Shown piece by piece: positions 62,394-64,000 of a stretch of 64,000 bases of DNA. Both the position numbers and the translations under genes were made by a program. Source of the stretch: Rickettsia endosymbiont of Gonocerus acuteangulatus (lineage in GTDB: Bacteria; Pseudomonadota; Alphaproteobacteria; Rickettsiales; Rickettsiaceae); assembly GCF_964026435.1 (NCBI RefSeq), contig NZ_OZ032147.1:744001-808000 (forward strand), written 5' to 3'. Each line of letters starts with the position of its first letter. The first letter of the stretch is position 1. A model generated the notes under the pieces. That model was not told the origin of the DNA and ran no database searches. It worked only from the letters and a program-made list of their open reading frames with translations.

Positions 62394-63014
62394 AATTATT
62401 ATGGTAGGAATAGAACAGTAGTTAAAGAACATTTGCAAATAGCTATTGATAAAATTGGCGGAATATTTGGGACTAACCTACTAAATAAGGCGATAACACA
62501 TGACTGCACATTAAATTTAAGTCCACCACCAACATATTCTGGAGAAAGTGGAGTCTATAGTTCAACACCTTCTCCTGGTTATAATAATGCTCAAAAGATT
62601 ATATGTAACATAAGAGCCTCCTCACACATCAATAGTGATTTTCGGGTACTTGAGCATGAAATGGCCCATGCAATAATCAATGCTATACTTCAAGGTAAAA
62701 TGGATTCAATGCCTCGTTTTTTTACTGAAGGATTCGCAAGTGCTGTGATGCATTATGATTCAGAGACCCTACAACAAGCACGTATTACTAGTGCTCGTAA
62801 TATAGTAGTACAGCATGATTGGAATGACTTGTTCGAGCTATTAAATTATGTACAATATAATTATGCTCACCTTTATAATTATGTTGTAGGAGAGGCTTGG
62901 TTATTATTTTGTAATCATCAATCACCAACTGCACTACAAGAATACTTTCATACAATAATTAAACAACAATTTAAATCTACATTTTCAGTTCCTGTAAGTG
63001 ATTTCATTGGTATA

Positions 63015-63137
63015 GCTTAATGCGATAAGGTAGTGACTTTTTTAAGAGCATAGTAAACAGCATCAAAAAAGTGCTCAAAATTAGAAATAGTTTTTCTTAT
63101 TTCATTCTTGATTTTAAACCAGTAATGCTCAATAGGA
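63015..63137 (-). mobile_element. IS630-B C-terminal fragment
   Basis: The minus strand encodes NPIEHYWFKIKNEIRKTISN to YALKKVTTLSH and a stop, the C-terminal end of an IS630 transposase, with the terminal AGCTTAATGCGATAAGG matching the end of the IS630-B copy at 32264-32280. It lies between the metallopeptidase gene and the SecA-like gene. Confidence 0.88.
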
Positions 63138-63220
63138 TTGCCCCTCTCTTTTTAATTTTCTATACAGATCAGAAAAAAGTTCAAATAATCTATCTTGAAA
63201 TTTAAGTTCTAGTATTTTAA

Positions 63221-63745
63221 TCTCTTTTGGGTATATTCCCCGCCGCTTGCGGCGTAATATGGCGGAATGAGCAAATATATACATAAAAGTCATAATGTTA
63301 CGGTACTGCTGTATCACATGGTATTTCCAGCAAAATATCGCCGAGCAGTGTTTGACGTATCAGTTGATCAAGTATTACGAGAAATATGTTTAGAGATAGA
63401 AAAGAGATATCAAATAAAATTTTTAGAAATAGGGGTTGATGAAGATCATGTCCATTTTTTGGTACAATCTGTACCAACCTATAGCGTAACAAAAATAGTA
63501 ACAACAATTAAAAGTGTTACAGCTCGTCAAATATTTAGACAGTGTCCACAGGTAAAGAAACAATTATGGGGTGGAGAATTTTGGACTGATGGATATTTTA
63601 CGAGTACGGTAGGTAAGCATGGAAATGAGAATATGATAGGAAAATACGTAAAAAACCAAGGCAAGGAATATCAGAAACTGCATGAGGATCATCAGCTAGC
63701 TTTCTTCTAAAATACCCCGCTGCTTGCGGCGGGGATTACTTTTAT
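63221..63745 (+). mobile_element. IS200 copy 4 (525 bp)
   Basis: Same ends and hairpins as the other copies. It is inserted in the SecA-like gene in the opposite orientation, next to TTAA. Confidence 0.93.
63267..63710 (+). CDS. tnpA: IS200 family Y1 transposase TnpA (copy 4)
   Basis: Identical 147-residue protein with intact HVH and catalytic Tyr, and intact element ends, so this copy should be mobile. Confidence 0.95.
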   Translation: MSKYIHKSHNVTVLLYHMVFPAKYRRAVFDVSVDQVLREICLEIEKRYQIKFLEIGVDEDHVHFLVQSVPTYSVTKIVTTIKSVTARQIFRQCPQVKKQLWGGEFWTDGYFTSTVGKHGNENMIGKYVKNQGKEYQKLHEDHQLAFF

Positions 63746-64000
63746 TTAATTTGTGCAATTCTGTCCTCTTCTCTTAGGTCTCTTACAAGTTTAACGTCTG
63801 CAAAGCTATAAGCATTAATACCTAATTTTTCAACTTCACTTTTCTTGATAATTAATTTAGCAGTACCATTATTACCTTGACGTGCTGTTCTACCAAAAGC
63901 TTGATCTTCTACTCTTTTATTACAAGGTAAAAAAGCAACACATACGTGTAATCCACCATTATTTTCAAGTTCGACGGAAGTCTTAAAATCTGTTCCTCTA

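Larger units (their letters stand above)
61389..63014 (+). pseudogene. HExxH gluzincin-type metallopeptidase, broken by a frameshift, two MITEs and IS630
   Basis: The 5' frame (from 61389, MFNTTTGMVTVTAALSN) encodes a long Asn/Thr/His/Ser/Lys-rich low-complexity region with no signal peptide. An A8 tract at 61812-61819 loses the phase; A9 would continue into KATSSLGHKKGSYKGYDLKK. MITEs at 62022 and 62268, each with AATT duplications, interrupt YAPSNNS/LIMNECFSEP and FKVSDN/YYGRNRTVV. The last part carries the zinc site LEHEMAHAIINAI, then 19 residues later a Glu in FFTEGFASAV, the gluzincin arrangement, reminiscent of M9 collagenases. The 3' end is cut by IS630-B at about 63014. The family call is inference from the motif. 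Confidence 0.7.
63138..64000 (-). pseudogene. SecA-like SF2 helicase C-terminal region, split by IS200 (runs off the window)
   Basis: The minus strand from the right edge reads RGTDFKTSVELENNGGLHVC, VAFLPCNKRVEDQAFGRTAR, QGNNGTAKLIIKKSE and LVRDLREEDRIAQIK. This is the SecA/SF2 motor-2 signature with motif V (RGTD) and motif VI (QAFGRTARQG). Across the IS200 it continues in frame ILELKFQDRLFELFSDLYRK, then is cut by IS630-B. The Gly-His-Val pattern and Cys content differ from housekeeping SecA, so this is more likely the SecA-like domain of a large accessory protein. The N-terminal part lies outside the window. Confidence 0.68.

Overview
This is an AT-rich alphaproteobacterial chromosome segment that looks like Rickettsia. 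The housekeeping genes read as rickettsial orthologues. A 23S-5S rRNA pair stands without a linked 16S gene, as in Rickettsia. Spacers are filled with rickettsial-type palindromic elements, and a Sca-type surface autotransporter remnant is present. The very heavy load of nested insertion sequences recalls IS-rich tick endosymbionts such as the Ixodes symbiont; that placement is inference.

Layout. 1-8.4 kb: conserved core (pntB end, trcR-like, cvpA, yqgE, midA-like, lgt, mscS, yidC, pgsA), ending in a broken beta-carbonic-anhydrase-like gene. 8.9-21.6 kb: an IS nest of IS30, IS481, IS200, three IS21 types, IS256, IS630 and IS701-like elements stacked inside each other, with little host sequence left. 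21.8-26.4 kb: a hypothetical gene, a 23S promoter, 23S rRNA, a palindromic spacer, 5S rRNA and a DUF1543 gene. 26.4-32.3 kb: a second IS nest. 32.5-39.7 kb: dciA-like, a wecA-like gene, radC and map; radC is split by an IS481 that carries a group II intron, which is itself split by an IS701-like element. 40.4-44.6 kb: ftsK and an LtaS-like sulfatase. 44.8-49.4 kb: autotransporter pseudogene plus IS30/IS256/IS701 debris. 49.6-53.4 kb: intradiol-dioxygenase-like, TlpA-like, sppA-like, dut and tsaB. 53.5-59.7 kb: IS elements and an ankyrin gene. 59.9-60.8 kb: hemC. 61.4-64 kb: a metallopeptidase gene broken by four lesions, then a SecA-like helicase gene broken by IS630 and IS200.

The core genes serve envelope biogenesis (yidC, lgt, pgsA, wecA-like, LtaS-like), division and chromosome segregation (ftsK), replication support (dciA), nucleotide hygiene (dut), tRNA modification (tsaB), protein maturation (map) and haem synthesis (hemC). 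The accessory DNA is mostly mobile. The most unusual observations are: a small non-autonomous element family sharing its ends with the IS701-like transposon; a reconstructable HExxH gluzincin gene destroyed by two of those elements, an A-tract slip and an IS630; a group II intron placed between the -35 and -10 of an IS481 promoter; and a recurrent A8 tract at the same codon in two different IS630 transposases.
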